Shown: piece by piece, positions 1-11,655 of the stretch | How the letters are laid out: every line of letters begins with the position of its first letter | How positions within the stretch are numbered: the stretch's first letter is position 1 | Assembly (NCBI GenBank): GCA_032358255.1 | Contig: JAULBX010005553.1 | Location: 248,001 to 312,000 of the forward strand | From: Heterotrichella gracilis | Taxonomy: Eukaryota > Sar > Xanthophyceae > Tribonematales > Xanthonemataceae | Length of the DNA stretch: 64,000 bases | Reading direction: 5' to 3' | Translations under genes and position numbers: made by a program | Notes under the pieces: generated by a model | What the model was told of the DNA's origin: nothing | What the model saw: the letters and a program-made list of their open reading frames with translations, nothing else | Databases searched by the model: none

Positions 1-477
1 CAACTGGGTCTTTGCTGCGCGTATTCCAAGAGTTCACGGTTTGGGTTTTGACGACAGACTCCTGCTTGAACCGCATTGTATGTGGGTGGCGCCCTTCTTG
101 AACAAGCTTTGCTGAAAACTGTGAACTCTCTACCCAACCCAACCAGCACGCCTTCCTTGGGAAAACAGGCCACAGTTTTAGGTGTATGTAAAAGGCGCGG
201 GAACGCCACCCAACTCGCCATTGCCCACCCGTTAAGACTAGTCACCTGTCCCTCTAGACAAGTCACTCGTCAGTAGCCGCTACTGCAGCATATCCTCAGT
301 GGGTTTTCAACCCCTCGTTAGCCTATCAATCCCCGGCTCATCACGTTTACTTCTTTTCCTACAGCCTGGCCTGCCAACTAACTGTGCCCACTCTGCCCCA
401 CACAGGGTTGTATCACTGCCACCTCACTTCAAGGCAGCCAAGTCACAGCTACTGGACTTCGGTGGGAGCTGGTTCCA
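1..477. other. Upstream region without a gene
   Basis: No convincing exon is visible here on either strand. The short open frames lack splice support or recognisable domains. The right part probably holds the 5' leader and promoter of the LRR gene that starts at 478. Confidence 0.5.
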
Positions 478-3400
478 ATGCAGGCCTCAAAACTGCTGCT
501 TATACTTGCAGTGCTACCCACACTAGCCTGGGGACAATATGACGAATGTAAGTCGGGCAGCAAACCCTTGCCATTGTGGCTTGGTGCAGGGCTGCAAAGC
601 TTTCTGGTATTGCTACTCCGCTGGTTGACACTCTGCGCTGGTATGCTGGTGGCGTATTTTGAAGCGCAATGCCGCATGCACCCCCACCTCGCATTGCCGT
701 TTGTGGACCCGCACCTCCCCACAGAGCACCACCCTCGCCAAGATTGGGCCTCACACCCACCTGCACACGCCACAAGCCCTGCATGTGGCGGGGGTGGGTG
801 CTGCCTGCGTCTCAATGCACCCTGAGGTTTAGGTGGTGCACCTTGCACCCCTAACATTCACTCACTATGTGGCGAGACCCATAGGCACCACTGGTGCCCG
901 CACACACACCTGGAATACAGCCTGCTGTCCCCTCAAGCCTCGGCTTGTCCCCACACTTTCCTGCCCAGTCCCCGCCTGCATGTCTCCAACCCCAGTCCTC
1001 CTCCCTCTGCAGACGGTTTCCTGTACACCATGCGCGAGGGCATCAGCAACTGGATGGACTTTTCCGCAGCCAACGGCTACGACTGGTCCGACAGCATCCC
1101 ATTCTGCCGCTGGACGGGCATCACATGCGACAGCGCGGGCCACGTCACCTCACTGTACGGCCCCACGCACACCCGCGCACACACCAGGCATATGCACCCT
1201 GCACCTACCACGCCACAGGGCTGGCGCTAGGCAGCGGCTTGTGCAGGGCAGGAGTGTGTGGCGCGTGGCCGCTGTTGGTGCATATTTTTCAACTGAGGCC
1301 ATGCCTGCAGCCATACTTGTGCACACGACCCTGCACCTCGCACACCTGCTGTGGGTGTGGATACCCTTCCCAGCGGTGCATCCCTGGCGGGGCAGGCCTG
1401 GGCACGCGGGCTGCGGCTGAGCACCCACCTTGCCCATGACCACTTCCACCACCACCCACTCTCCCCTCCCCTTGCAGGATCATCAACGTGACCTCCGAGG
1501 TGCCTGCCACAGGCCCCCTGCCCCCCCGCCTGTTTGAGCTGGAGTACCTAGAAACATGGTGCGTCCGTGGTACTGCAAAACCCTAAACCCTGCCGCTTGG
1601 TTGAGCTGGAGTATGGTGCATGGTGCATGCACTCTACCGCAACACCCTCCAATTTGGTGTAGGCTGCTTAGTGGCGAAAGTGTGGGGGTTGGGCAGGTGC
1701 ATCGGGACCCAGCGCATGGCGGTGAACAATTGCTTGTCTAAATCATTAAAGGAAAGGAAATATGAATGGGAAATGGGAAGTCCACGCCATGCAGACATGT
1801 GTTGTGTGTGAAGATGCGCTTCAGCAGGGCTTGAAGCGTAGCAACCATGCTTACACATGTTGCGCCACCCGCGCTCGCCTGTACTTTCGATCTCCTGCCC
1901 GCATGGACCTGTCCAACCAGGCCTTCACCCAGCAACAAAATAAACCATAAACCTTTTAATAAAACCTAACGTATTGCCTCTCCCCTTCCCGCAGTGACCT
2001 CTCCAACCAGGCCTTCACAGGGTCAATACCCAACGAATGGGGCGTGGACGGGTTCCTGCTCTACCTCACATCGCTGTAAGCAACCTGGACCCTACACCTT
2101 GAAGGAACCCTAGGTGTCGGGGGAGGGAAACACCTGTACGGTTGGGTGGGTGAAGGGTAGCATGTGGGACAGCTGCCATGACTCACGCATGGGATGCAGC
2201 CACCCCCACCCCAGGGGGCTGCCAAGCAGGCTGTATGTGGGGTCCCTGCCATGCATATACGGGTGGCATGTGGGGTTGTGGCGTTCCAGCCATGCATGTA
2301 GGGCAGCATGTGAGGTACTTCCCTGCTGTCCATTCTTGTCTCCTAGTGCAACCCAGACGCGTAGCCAGTTGGACGTCCACACTTTGCAGCACAGTAGCTG
2401 TCCAACAGCGGTTCCATGCGCAGGCTTTATACTGTGCATGCCCTGCCTGGGGCTGCCTACACACTGCTGCGTGGGCATCTCCGGGGACGGATTTTTCTCC
2501 TCCTTTGGGACTCGTAAAGAAACTGGCATTTCATCCCCCACAGCTCATCTCCTCCCCTCCCACCGTGCAACCCTGCCAGGCGGCTGCCAGGCGGCGCACC
2601 CCACCAACCCTCACCCCCCCACCCTTCTCTCGCAGGTTGATGAAGAACAACACCCTGAATGGCCCCCTGCCCGTCAACTGGGGATCGATCGGCGCCTTCC
2701 CATCCCTGGACAAGCTGGACCTGTCTGTAAACTCCCTTACCAACTACATACCCGCCTCATGGGGACAGGCAGGCTCCTTCCCCGCCCTCTCATACCTGTG
2801 AGTCACCACCCCTGGCATGCACTGATAGCGCCATGCTGACCGGACTGTCACTGTTGTCAATGTCATGCAATGTCACATGTGTTGGGCATGGTGCATGTAT
2901 TGCATGCGCCGGCGGCGCCAGGTTCCATCACTGCATATAACATTTCCTTATGTTGCACAATTTGAAATTGTGCTGGGGGTGTTGTGCACGTAATGGCGCG
3001 AACCTTCCATGGTGCATTATGTTGTTACTGAGTTGCCTTGTACACACGGCGGCGGGCACTTTGTCCTGACGCTATGTTTACCATGTATGAACCTTACATG
3101 GCGCATCCTGCTGATGCAAACCCTGCTGTTGTGCAGGGACATCTCTTACAACACCCTGAGCCAGGCCTTCCCCACCACCTGGGAGCTAGGCGAGGCCTTC
3201 CCAGCACTGGAGATACTGTGAGTGGTCGAGAATTGAGAATTGGAAGATGTAAAATGGGACAACAAATTACACTAAGAACCTGGCTACGGAGTCTGCACCT
3301 GAGTCTGTCGTCATTTCCCTCCAGGACTGGGTTCCACACATATGCCATGGGGTGTTTGGCAAGGGAACCACTTCCAGCTGCGTCACAACAGCGCAACACC

Positions 3401-5180
3401 CCCCCACCTACCGCCAGCAGCGCCCCTTGCCAACCCCCCCTCTCCCCCCCCTCCTGCAGGCTGCTGAGCCACAACAACCTAGACCTGAAGCTGCTGCCAG
3501 GGTTTGGGTCGGGCGTCAGCTTCAGGAACCTCACGCTCATGTAAGCCACGCTAGGGTGCAGGGTTTAAGATTTAGGGTGTGGGTCGGGGTATCAGCTTCA
3601 GGAGCCTCACGCTCATGTAAGCCACGCTAGGGTGTAAGGTGTAGGGTTTGGTCGGGCAACAGATTCCGGAATCTCTATGTAAGCCACGCTAGGGTTGAGG
3701 GTGTAGAGTTTGGATTGGGCGCCAGCTTTAGGAACCTCACGCTCATGGTATCCATGCGCGGGTGTAAAGTATAGGGTGTGGGTCGAGCGTCAGCTATAGG
3801 AATTCCATGCTCATACTCATGCCGTGTGACTCCATCCAAATGCTCGTAGCCCCTGACCGGCCCTCTGCACTCCCTTCTTCAACTTGCTTTGTTGTGCCCT
3901 GCGCATGCTCTCACCTCCCTCCCCAGCCCACCTTCTGCAATCCCCTCTCCAGCCAGTTGTGGGTGTCATTCCCCCATTGCCACCCCCTGATATGTATCCT
4001 CCCCTTGTGCAGGGACATGAGCCAAAACCTGATCAGGGACTTTTTGCCCGAGGCGTGGGGCGAGCCAGGGCGCTTCCCCAACCTGAAGTACATGTAAGTA
4101 CCCTGGTTTCACCCTTGGTCGTCCTGATCATTTTTGGCCCTGTTTCCACTTCCTGCACTGGCAGCCTGCTGGTTGTTTGTTCTCTCACGCCCCCACGTGT
4201 ACGCCCCCTGGCTTGAGACTGCGATCACTGTCCCCTGATACATAACATTGTTGGAAATTGTGCCGCAGCTACATGCTAACCTGGACTCGTAATTCAACCC
4301 TTGGTTTGGACTGCTGTCTCTGTACCTTGACACATGCATTGTTGGAAAGTGTACCTTTAATATACTGCACCACAAATACTAGGGTGCTTGCCTCCCTTGT
4401 GACTGTAAATGACATTCTGGTCGACGCCAAAACCGCCATTACCACCACCACCACCACTACCATTGGCTGCACTTGAACTCAATTCCTACCCTTGACCCAA
4501 ACCCCGTCCACCTGCAGCCTGCTGTTTGGCAACCAGCTGCGCGGCTATGTGCCCAACTCGTGGGCGCGCCTGCCCTCGCTGCAGTACGTGTACCTGCGCC
4601 CAGGGAATGACGAGATGTGCAATGCCATCCCCTCGCGCCTGGTGGGCAAGGTGTGCGAGGTGAACACCGCCTTCCCCAACCAGTGCATTCCGGTGGCGGC
4701 CCTGGGAGACACCTGCCCATGTGAGTACAGGGAGACCCTAACACCCTAAACTCTAGCCCAACTTAACTCTAGGCCACCAACCCTGACACCCTTCCCCAAC
4801 CAGTGCATCCTGGTGGCGGCTCTGGGAGACACCTGCCCATGTGAGTGCACGGAAACCCTAAACCTCAGGCCTTGAGCCCTGCCACCAGGTTCCTGATTGA
4901 CGTGGCCAAAACATATTTTGGGGGGAAGGCATGGGAGGGGTATGCGCCACAATTCGCGCCACAAAAGCATTTTGGAGTGGAATTGATGGGATTTGGGTGT
5001 GCCATGAGGGTGCAGATGGTGTAAATGTGGGTGGTATCCCTTGGTACAAGCCACCATGTCCCCTCCTTGCTACGTGCCTGACAAACCCTTGTGCCCCCCG
5101 CAGTCACTCCAGGGTACCCGCCCCAGATACCGGCGAGGCGCCTGCTGCACGCCGCGCCCTCCCTCGACACAATACCCTAA
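478..5180 (+). CDS. Secreted leucine-rich-repeat protein built from 81-nt exons
   Basis: Ten exons can be joined in phase: 478-547, 1013-1154, 1478-1558, 1995-2075, 2636-2797, 3137-3217, 3460-3540, 4013-4093, 4518-4720 and 5104-5180, giving about 352 residues. The protein opens with a signal peptide (residues 1-19, LLLILAVLPTLAWG core). A plant-type LRR N-cap follows, with W and paired Cys (FCRWTGITCDSAG). Then come about eight LRR units with LxxNxL-type cores such as DLSNQAFTGSIP, LDLSVNSLTNYIP and LLFGNQLRGYVP, and a Cys-rich C-cap (DEMCNAIP, KVCEV, QCIPV, DTCP). There is no membrane segment or kinase domain, so it resembles the extracellular part of plant LRR receptors or LRR-extensin/PGIP-like proteins. 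It is probably secreted or in the cell wall and binds an unknown ligand. Exons 3, 4, 6, 7 and 8 are each exactly 81 nt and exon 5 is 162 nt, all phase 2. The final exon is short and its stop is the least certain part. Confidence 0.85.
1532..1630 (+). repeat. Intronic echo of LRR exon 3 end
   Basis: The end of exon 3 with its donor (GAGCTGGAGTA... near 1532-1570) is imperfectly repeated at about 1599-1630 inside the following intron. The word AAACCCTAAACCCT lies between the two copies. Confidence 0.55.
1904..2025 (+). repeat. Intronic echo of LRR exon 4 start
   Basis: The intron just before exon 4 contains a near copy (about 1906-1934, GACCTGTCCAACCAGGCCTT) of the exon start at 1996-2024 (GACCTCTCCAACCAGGCCTT). 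The copy has no good acceptor directly before it. Confidence 0.75.
3505..3825 (+). repeat. Five-copy tandem array of LRR exon 7 end plus donor
   Basis: The real exon end (about 3507-3556, CTTCAGGAACCTCACGCTCA then GTAAGCC) is followed by four diverging copies starting near 3581, 3651, 3714 and 3781, with a period of roughly 65-75 bp. Copies 2 and 3 keep the GTAAGC donor and copy 4 has lost it. Spacers contain telomere-like words such as GATTTAGGGTGT and TGTAGGGTTTG. The array may offer cryptic donors. Confidence 0.85.
4671..4860 (+). repeat. Echo of LRR exon 9 end, 120-bp period
   Basis: Positions 4671-4740 (exon end, donor GTGAGT and first intron bases) recur at 4791-4860 with a few substitutions and an intact GTGAG donor. 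The 50-bp spacer is rich in CCCTAA words. Use of the second donor would need read-through of the spacer. Confidence 0.9.
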
Positions 5181-6521
5181 TGGAGGGTATGGAGCAACTT
5201 GTGACGGCGCCCACTGCCAGGGCAGCTTCTGTGCAGGGGCGGCACAGCCCGCTCGGGCACAACCTTTTGGAAAACCCTGGCCGGGGAGACTAATACCGGA
5301 GTGAGCAGCGTTGGAACACACGCGCAGCACGGGGTTCTCACCTGGGAGCAGGGTTTGTGGTTGGACCGGAGCGTGTGCAAGCACCTGTGGAAGGTGCACC
5401 ACATGGAGCCTGCACAGCTGCTGCAACTCTTTCTACTATGCTGTGTCCAAGTTGGCTTATTTTCACCTTAGTCCCTTGCTTGCCGCGTACATATGCATTG
5501 CATGCGATGCCTCACATCGCACATCCCGCATTCTTTATTGAACGATAGGCCTTGGAGACACGTGTTGTGTCTCAATACAAGCTGCCTTGCTCTGATACCC
5601 CCCTCACGTTGAACGGGGACGGGGTCAGCCCACTTCCACCTAAACTCAATCCGTATTTGTTTTTGGGAGCCGCTGCAGCAGGGGGCAGGGGGGTCCACAC
5701 AGCCATTGCATATTTTACGGTATATCATTTCCAGCATGGTGGTTTGTGTGCGACCTGAATGCTTGAACGCCACACCATGCTGGGTTCACAAGGGGTGCGT
5801 GTGACTCACAAGTGCACCCGTGAAGTAGGTTGTAACTGGCTGTTGCACCCTATCCCGATGGCATGCAAAGTAGCACAAACTTGGCAACACGTTTGGCACA
5901 ATCTGCTGATCATCAGGCTCTGCAGCAAGAAAGACATCGTGCAACGAGAACTGATGTGACAATCAAGGTTGACACTGCTTTGCTAGGGTTTGTTTTAGGG
6001 TTCAGCTCTTGGTCAAGGGCTTGGGCGCCAATATTGGTTTTTCATGCCATTGGGTACGTGTCATACTCTTAAAAGCATCTGCTAGCGACAAGGTGACGTT
6101 GTCCGGCTGCTTTGTGGCGCATATGCCGCGAAGAGGTTTCTCAAATACCAGCACATGCGCACACACACCGCTGCCACCGGGCACCTTTCTTTCTGTTGAG
6201 CCGTTCTTTGAGATAGGCGTTGCACCGATCTGAGGTTCTGCGAGTTCTAGCTCGATGAGCTAACGGTGAGTGCCATTTTGCAGCTGGATGGGCTGGTTGT
6301 ACATGGCAGACGAGCAAAATGCATGCATGCATATGCAATTCGAGACATGCAGTTGGTATGATTGTATGATCCTGTTGACACAACGCTATCAGCCCTAACG
6401 TGGAATTCTCAGTCTGTCTGCTCACTGCAACGCTGCAGGGGTGCCATACGGTGCTCTCAGCCCATCAACCCCTCAAGGGTTTCTGCTCTGTCACAGCACC
6501 AGTGGCGCGCCTCGGGCCAGC
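5181..6521. other. Intergenic region, LRR gene to molybdopterin synthase gene
   Basis: No supported exon, RNA gene or known repeat was found in this 1.3 kb. It should contain the 3' end of the LRR gene and the promoter of the next gene. Its left edge carries the palindrome ATACCCTAATGGAGGGTAT at 5172-5190, which overlaps the LRR stop codon. Confidence 0.5.
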
Positions 6522-7023
6522 ATGCGCGTCAAGGTGCTCTTCTTCGCAGCTGCCCGGGAGTGTTGTGGAACCGGCGAGCAAGAGGTGGAGCTGCGGGAGG
6601 GTGCCAGCTCAGCAGACTTGGAGCAGGTGGGCACCCACACCCAGAGGGTGGCTAAGACCCTACTCTGAACCCTACTCATGCTCTGTAGCGAGGGTTGGGC
6701 GCCTCTGGCCAATGGTGATCACCTAGCCCGGGCCCATACTCACACCACTATTCGCGTACCACCCATATGCTCTCGCACAAGCTTTGCAATACCGCATCTT
6801 GACGCACTCCCTACCTGCCTGCGCCGCGTCACGAGGGTCTCAATTTCACCAGCTGTTTCACCCCCTCCTGCGTCAGGTGCTCCTACAGCGCTTCCCTGGG
6901 CTGGCGGGCCTGTGGGGGAGCATAGTACTTGCGGTGAACCAGGAGTATGTGGAGGCTGGCACTGCTGTGGGGCTGAGGGACAGGGACGAGGTGGCGATCA
7001 TACCGCCAATAAGCGGCGGGTGA
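6522..7023 (+). CDS. MOCS2A: Molybdopterin synthase sulfur carrier subunit (MoaD/MOCS2A)
   Basis: Two exons, 6522-6626 and 6877-7023, join in phase 0 to give 83 residues, the usual MoaD size. The small subunit carries a C-terminal thiocarboxylate that donates sulfur to precursor Z (cPMP) during molybdenum cofactor synthesis, working with MoaE in the cytosol. The fold is ubiquitin-like. Diagnostic are the opening MRVKVLFFAAAREC, the core LAVNQEYV, and the ending DRDEVAIIPPISGG, whose Gly-Gly must be exposed at the C terminus, as it is here directly before TGA. In animals MOCS2A and MOCS2B share one bicistronic mRNA. No MoaE-like frame follows within the next 1.7 kb, so this alga appears to encode the large subunit elsewhere. 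The first ATG fits the family start. Confidence 0.93.
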
Positions 7024-8797
7024 GGCCATGCAATGATGCTGTCACTCTTTGCCGTGGTGTGTGGATGTAGCTGCACTCCCATGGCTACGATTATTTACCA
7101 GACTGGCTTTATACGGCTTCCACGAGAGCTATGCATAGGTGGTATGCCGCTTTATACACGCTTATAGGTTAGGGTCATGAGTATTTAATTTTGTAACTAT
7201 TTTCAATCTATTTTCACAGTGCAACAGGGCGGTTTGTGCGCGGTTCTGTGTGGGTGATGCAGTGAGACATCTGCGTGCGCTGCCCCAGGAGCTGAACTGT
7301 GTGGAAATGTACCAAGACCTGGAAGGTCATGGGTGTACCCATTATGAGTATTTTTCTTCATTGTAACGGATGACGTGAAATTTCTCCAAGGCCTTGCTCT
7401 TGCTCTTGTTTATAGGGTGGCGATGGGTAAATCGTGGGGTAAACCTTGCAATGTCTTGAGGGTGTTTGGAAATTTATTATCAAGATATGTCTTTACCTCC
7501 AAACTTAGCACTTGGAAATTCACTTTTTAAGTGAACTGAATTCTGAAGTCCAGAAATCAGGCACAGTGTCGACCACTTGCTTCACCCACCCACCAAAGTT
7601 TGGCCTCCAATTTTGGACATTGACCCTAAATAAGGGTTTTATCCAGTTGCCCCGGGCAATGATCACGTTGAGCCCATCAAGTGGATGTGCGTCACAGGTG
7701 TTGTACACTTCCAGGGAACCCTGGAGGTCTTCGCTCCTATTTCTTGTGTGTGACCACAAGTTGACTAGTGAGTTGTCAAGAAGATCTCGGGGACGGAAGC
7801 TTCCATTTGCACACGCAAGCCGGCGTACCTAACTTTTGTGTGTGGGCCAATCACAGCACAGCACAGCACTGTTTGCAAAAAGCAGCAGGTCTTACACTCA
7901 CTGGTACGTTCTACATTTGTCGTGCAGCCAGTCACTAGCCGCCGTATCGGCGTCGTGCGTACGACAACGCTCCGACTGTGCAAGGGCATGAACCTGCTGC
8001 CACCCAACCGAATGGGGCTTACTTAAGCTTGCCTACTGAAACAACTGACCGGCCGTATTCTTTTAACCTCTTCGCCCTTAAATCTTCTTTTTGTGTCGTA
8101 GACCACTTGCTGCTGCTATACACCTTAGATCTCCGGTTGGCACTATGAATTCTGGAGTTACACCAGATCACTCTATCTGCATAGTGGTTCACCGAACTCT
8201 GGGGTCGTTGAAAATGTCGTTCTTCGTCTTACTGTCTCACTGTATTCAGGGAGTAGAAGCCAGCTACTGACAAATATTGTTGTCCTGATTGTATGTACCT
8301 AGATGGTGGTTGGTCACCTTCACTTCCCCATTTCCAGCAAGTTGTGCACACCTATTCAGGCAAAGTGCATTACCTTTCTTCCTCAGTGTCCTCGGTGTTT
8401 GATCCTATTTGCCTTGCAGGAACTACCAAAAACTCCAGGTGCCCCAGATAGGTACTGGTGTAGGCAGAACTGCAAGCTGCAACACAGCCACCACATGGCA
8501 ACGGGCCGGCTGGGCCTTCACTGACAGGTATGGTCATTTATTGGGCCTTGTACATTCCTTTAAAATGGAGTTGCTTGTTTGCCACTGCACAACAAATTAC
8601 CTGGGCTCTCATGGATACCACGCATTGTGCATTGGTGCGTGCCAGTGTGGCCAACAGGAGGTTTGCCCAAGCTTTGACAGCAACATCTCCTTTCAACCCA
8701 GGTTATTTGCTAGTCTGTCAAACTAAGAGCTGGCTGTGTGCTCCTGCCATCACAGATCACTCGCAGACCCTTACCTAGGGTTTGGGACCTGACCACC
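7024..8797. other. Intergenic region, MOCS2A to methyltransferase gene
   Basis: No convincing coding exon was found on either strand. TGTAA at about 7191-7195 and 7363-7367 could be polyadenylation signals for MOCS2A. Two ACCCT-N5-AGGGT palindromes lie at 7623-7637 and 8767-8781; the second is in the presumed 5' leader of the next gene, 17 bp before its ATG. Confidence 0.5.
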
Positions 8798-11655
8798 ATG
8801 GCGTCTGGTCGCAGCCCCTTGTGCCTTGCCCTGCTGGGTGTGGTGTGCTTGCTGCTGGCAACACAAGCTGAGTCACGAGAAGGAGGGAAAGGTGGGGGCA
8901 GGCGAGGTAGGTCTCAGCATACCCCAGATCCTATTGGGCCGGTGCACCATCCAGACCATCGGCTTAGTGCTGGGAAATGGATAAGCGAGTGTAGAGTGTA
9001 AACCATGTGGACACAAGTACCTGGGGTAATGGTTGCCGCTGACACAGCTGATCCACAACCCATGGCACTTAGCATGAGCATGCGGCACCGCCAACATGTC
9101 ACTGGCCCCTCATGCACCTGCACCGCGGCCACCCCCGCCCATCGCACTACACAACATAGGCCATGCCAAATACGGCACCCATCGCACATGGTGCTGTGCC
9201 TAGCCCACTCACTGCCCACACGCGGCAACCTACCCTGCAAGTGGCCCACCCACCTGGGCATGCCTGCACGTCCCTCTGCATGGGTCACCGCCCCCCGCCC
9301 TTGATTGCACTAATTGCCGTGGTCATCATTGATCAGCATGATGATCACTATCTAGGGCGCTGCCTCACATCAATTGCACTGCATGCCATGAACAAGATCA
9401 TCCATGATCATTAATCACCACTGATCCCCGCCACCCCCTGCAGGCCGCAGCAAGTGCCCGCGCCGAGTGGAGGACCCCTGGCCCCAGCAGCCCGACGGTC
9501 AGGATGAGCACTACCAGCGGTGCTTGCCCAAGGAGTTCACCCGCCGCACCCTGCCCAACGACCAGCCGCTGTACCTGCCCGGCCTGGTTGCGCTGTACGA
9601 GGACATGCACACCTTCATCGCCAAGACGGGAGGCTGGGAGCGCGGCTCATCCAGGCCCTTCTCAATCGCGCACTATGCGGAGCAGGTGTGCGGTTGGATG
9701 GTATGCTCATGGATGTATTCTGAGGCATGCTGTTTAGTCCGGGAGCACTGGGGATCCAATGATCTGCCTGCAGCAGCCTTCCTGACCTGCGCCCATGGCT
9801 GGTTGTTCCCAGAGCAAACCTCAGGTATCATGGCAATTCCCACACGCGCCATGGAGTGGGACCATGATGGATGGGAGCATGTCTAATGTCAGGTTACAGC
9901 ACATGAAGCAGAATTTTCCTGATCGTATGGAATGGGGCGGAATAATGTATTCATTGTCCAAACGCCAAAAATCATTCGCCATAGTTTTCAACTCTCCCCA
10001 CATTCACAAACCCCATGTTTAGGTTGACTACTACTCCCGCATTGCGCTGAGCCCCGCCATCAAGACGGTGTGCGAGGTGGGGTTCAACACCGGCTACTCC
10101 ACCGGCGTGTGGCTGGAGTCCAACCCCACCCTCAAGGTCATCTCCTTTGACACCCTCGACCAGAAGTTCAAGGAGCAGTGCGTAGAGTTCATGCAGGAGC
10201 GGCACCCGGGCAGGCTGGAGGTCATCAAGGTGGGTGGGTTGGGACTCCCTGGGAGGTCCTTGGGTTGGCTGGAGATCATTGTGGGGATGAGGATGGGGGT
10301 GGGGGTGGTGGGGATCCGTGGGCGACGTGGCGCCATGCTGTAGGGTTGCACATAGCACACACCAGGAGGGGCGTGGTGAGAGGAGGTGCAAAGGCTGGTC
10401 CATGTGGCCCGCATACTCTAGGGCTGCTTACCATAAGCGCAGGCAATTAGGCGGTGTCATGCCTTCAGTCAGGCCATTGGCATTGGGACCTCCGTCAAGC
10501 ATTGGCACACGCCTTGGGCACACTGCTCTTTCACGTGCCCAGTACACCACCCCTCACCTAACCCTGAGTCCCACACCAGACATAAAGCACCACATCAACC
10601 GTTCACTCAAAACCCCCACACAGGGCGACTCCACGGTTGAGGTGCTCGAGTACATCAAGCGCCACTCCACCGACGGGCGCTACAGCGGCCCGCTGTGCGA
10701 CCTTGTGCACATAGACGGTGACCACTCCTACTGGGGCGCGCGCAAGGACTTTGTCAACCTGCTGCCCATGACGCACTGCTCAACCCTGGTGCTCATGGAC
10801 GACATGTGCCAGCCGGGCAACTGCCACCTGTACACCGCCGCGCCCCCGCAGGTAGATACCTGCATCCATACCATGCTACACATTGCTACGTGGCATGCAC
10901 CATTCAAGCAGGACGCACTGCTAGCTCAATCCTCCTTCAGAATTTCATCAGAACACAAACGTATAGGGATCAGGTTGCAAGCTTGGTTGGCCTTTCACCC
11001 ACAATGTGTGAATCATATGTTATGCATTGGCTGATGTTGCCATCTTGCTGTGATGTATCTACCTCCACCTCCCTCGCTACCATCCCATATTTACCCCTTG
11101 CGCCCTCCCCGCCCCGCAGGACCCTGTGCACTTCCTAGGCCCCACTGGTGCCTGGGAGGAGGCTGTGTACCACAAGGTGATAGACCACCTGGATGGATTC
11201 TACTCCTGGGACAAGAAGGACAAGGGCTGGTCGCTGGGGCGGATTAGGTGGGTTGGGGATGCGGTGGGGAGGGGTATGAGATTTTCAGATATGACAACAA
11301 CCCATATCACGTGTCCCTCTGCAAATGTGATTGTCCCCCCCACCACCCCCCATCCCTTCACATGAGATGATTCATGTTCCTATTTTCGAACCTCCCACGG
11401 TGAAAAAGTGCGTGAGACCCCATGCCACGGGAGGTTTATATTTTTAAAGTGCCGCCTGCTGTATACACCAGACTGCAATGCTGGCTTCTGATTGCCCCCT
11501 GATTTTCCCCTTCCAGGTGTGAGAAGGGTGAGCTGCCCTCCTTCCCCTCGCGCCCACTGTTTGAGGACTGGGACGCGTTCTCAAACAAGATGAAGAAGTG
11601 CTTTGATGACAAGGGGTGCAAGGACTTCAACGTGGGCGCCTTTGACAAGCAGTGA
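8798..11655 (+). CDS. Secretory-pathway class I SAM methyltransferase (Methyltransf_24-like)
   Basis: Six exons, 8798-8906, 9444-9685, 10023-10229, 10624-10851, 11120-11247 and 11517-11655, join in phase to 350 residues. An N-terminal hydrophobic segment (LCLALLGVVCLLLATQAES) is a signal peptide or anchor. The catalytic fold follows: motif I VCEVGFNTGYSTGVWL binds SAM, the acidic end of strand 2 is KVISFDT, and CDLVHIDGDHSYWGA plus TLVLMDDM are the later strands. The IDGDHSY motif is typical of Methyltransf_24, a family found in enzymes that methylate sugars, phenolics or other small substrates. The substrate here is unknown. Paired Cys (CQPGNC, CEKGE, KKCFDDKGC) suit a lumenal or extracellular location. 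The start is supported by ACC before ATGG and by the signal peptide. Confidence 0.88.
9318..9424. repeat. GATCA-rich imperfect palindromes in an intron
   Basis: The first intron of the methyltransferase gene carries clustered TGATCA/GATGATCA words near 9329-9350 and 9399-9424. They could fold into short hairpins. No function is evident. Confidence 0.4.

Noticed and set aside
2114-2839. 241-codon plus-strand frame across LRR exon 5
   Set aside because: It is in a different frame from the LRR exon, is mostly intron sequence, and has no recognisable domain.
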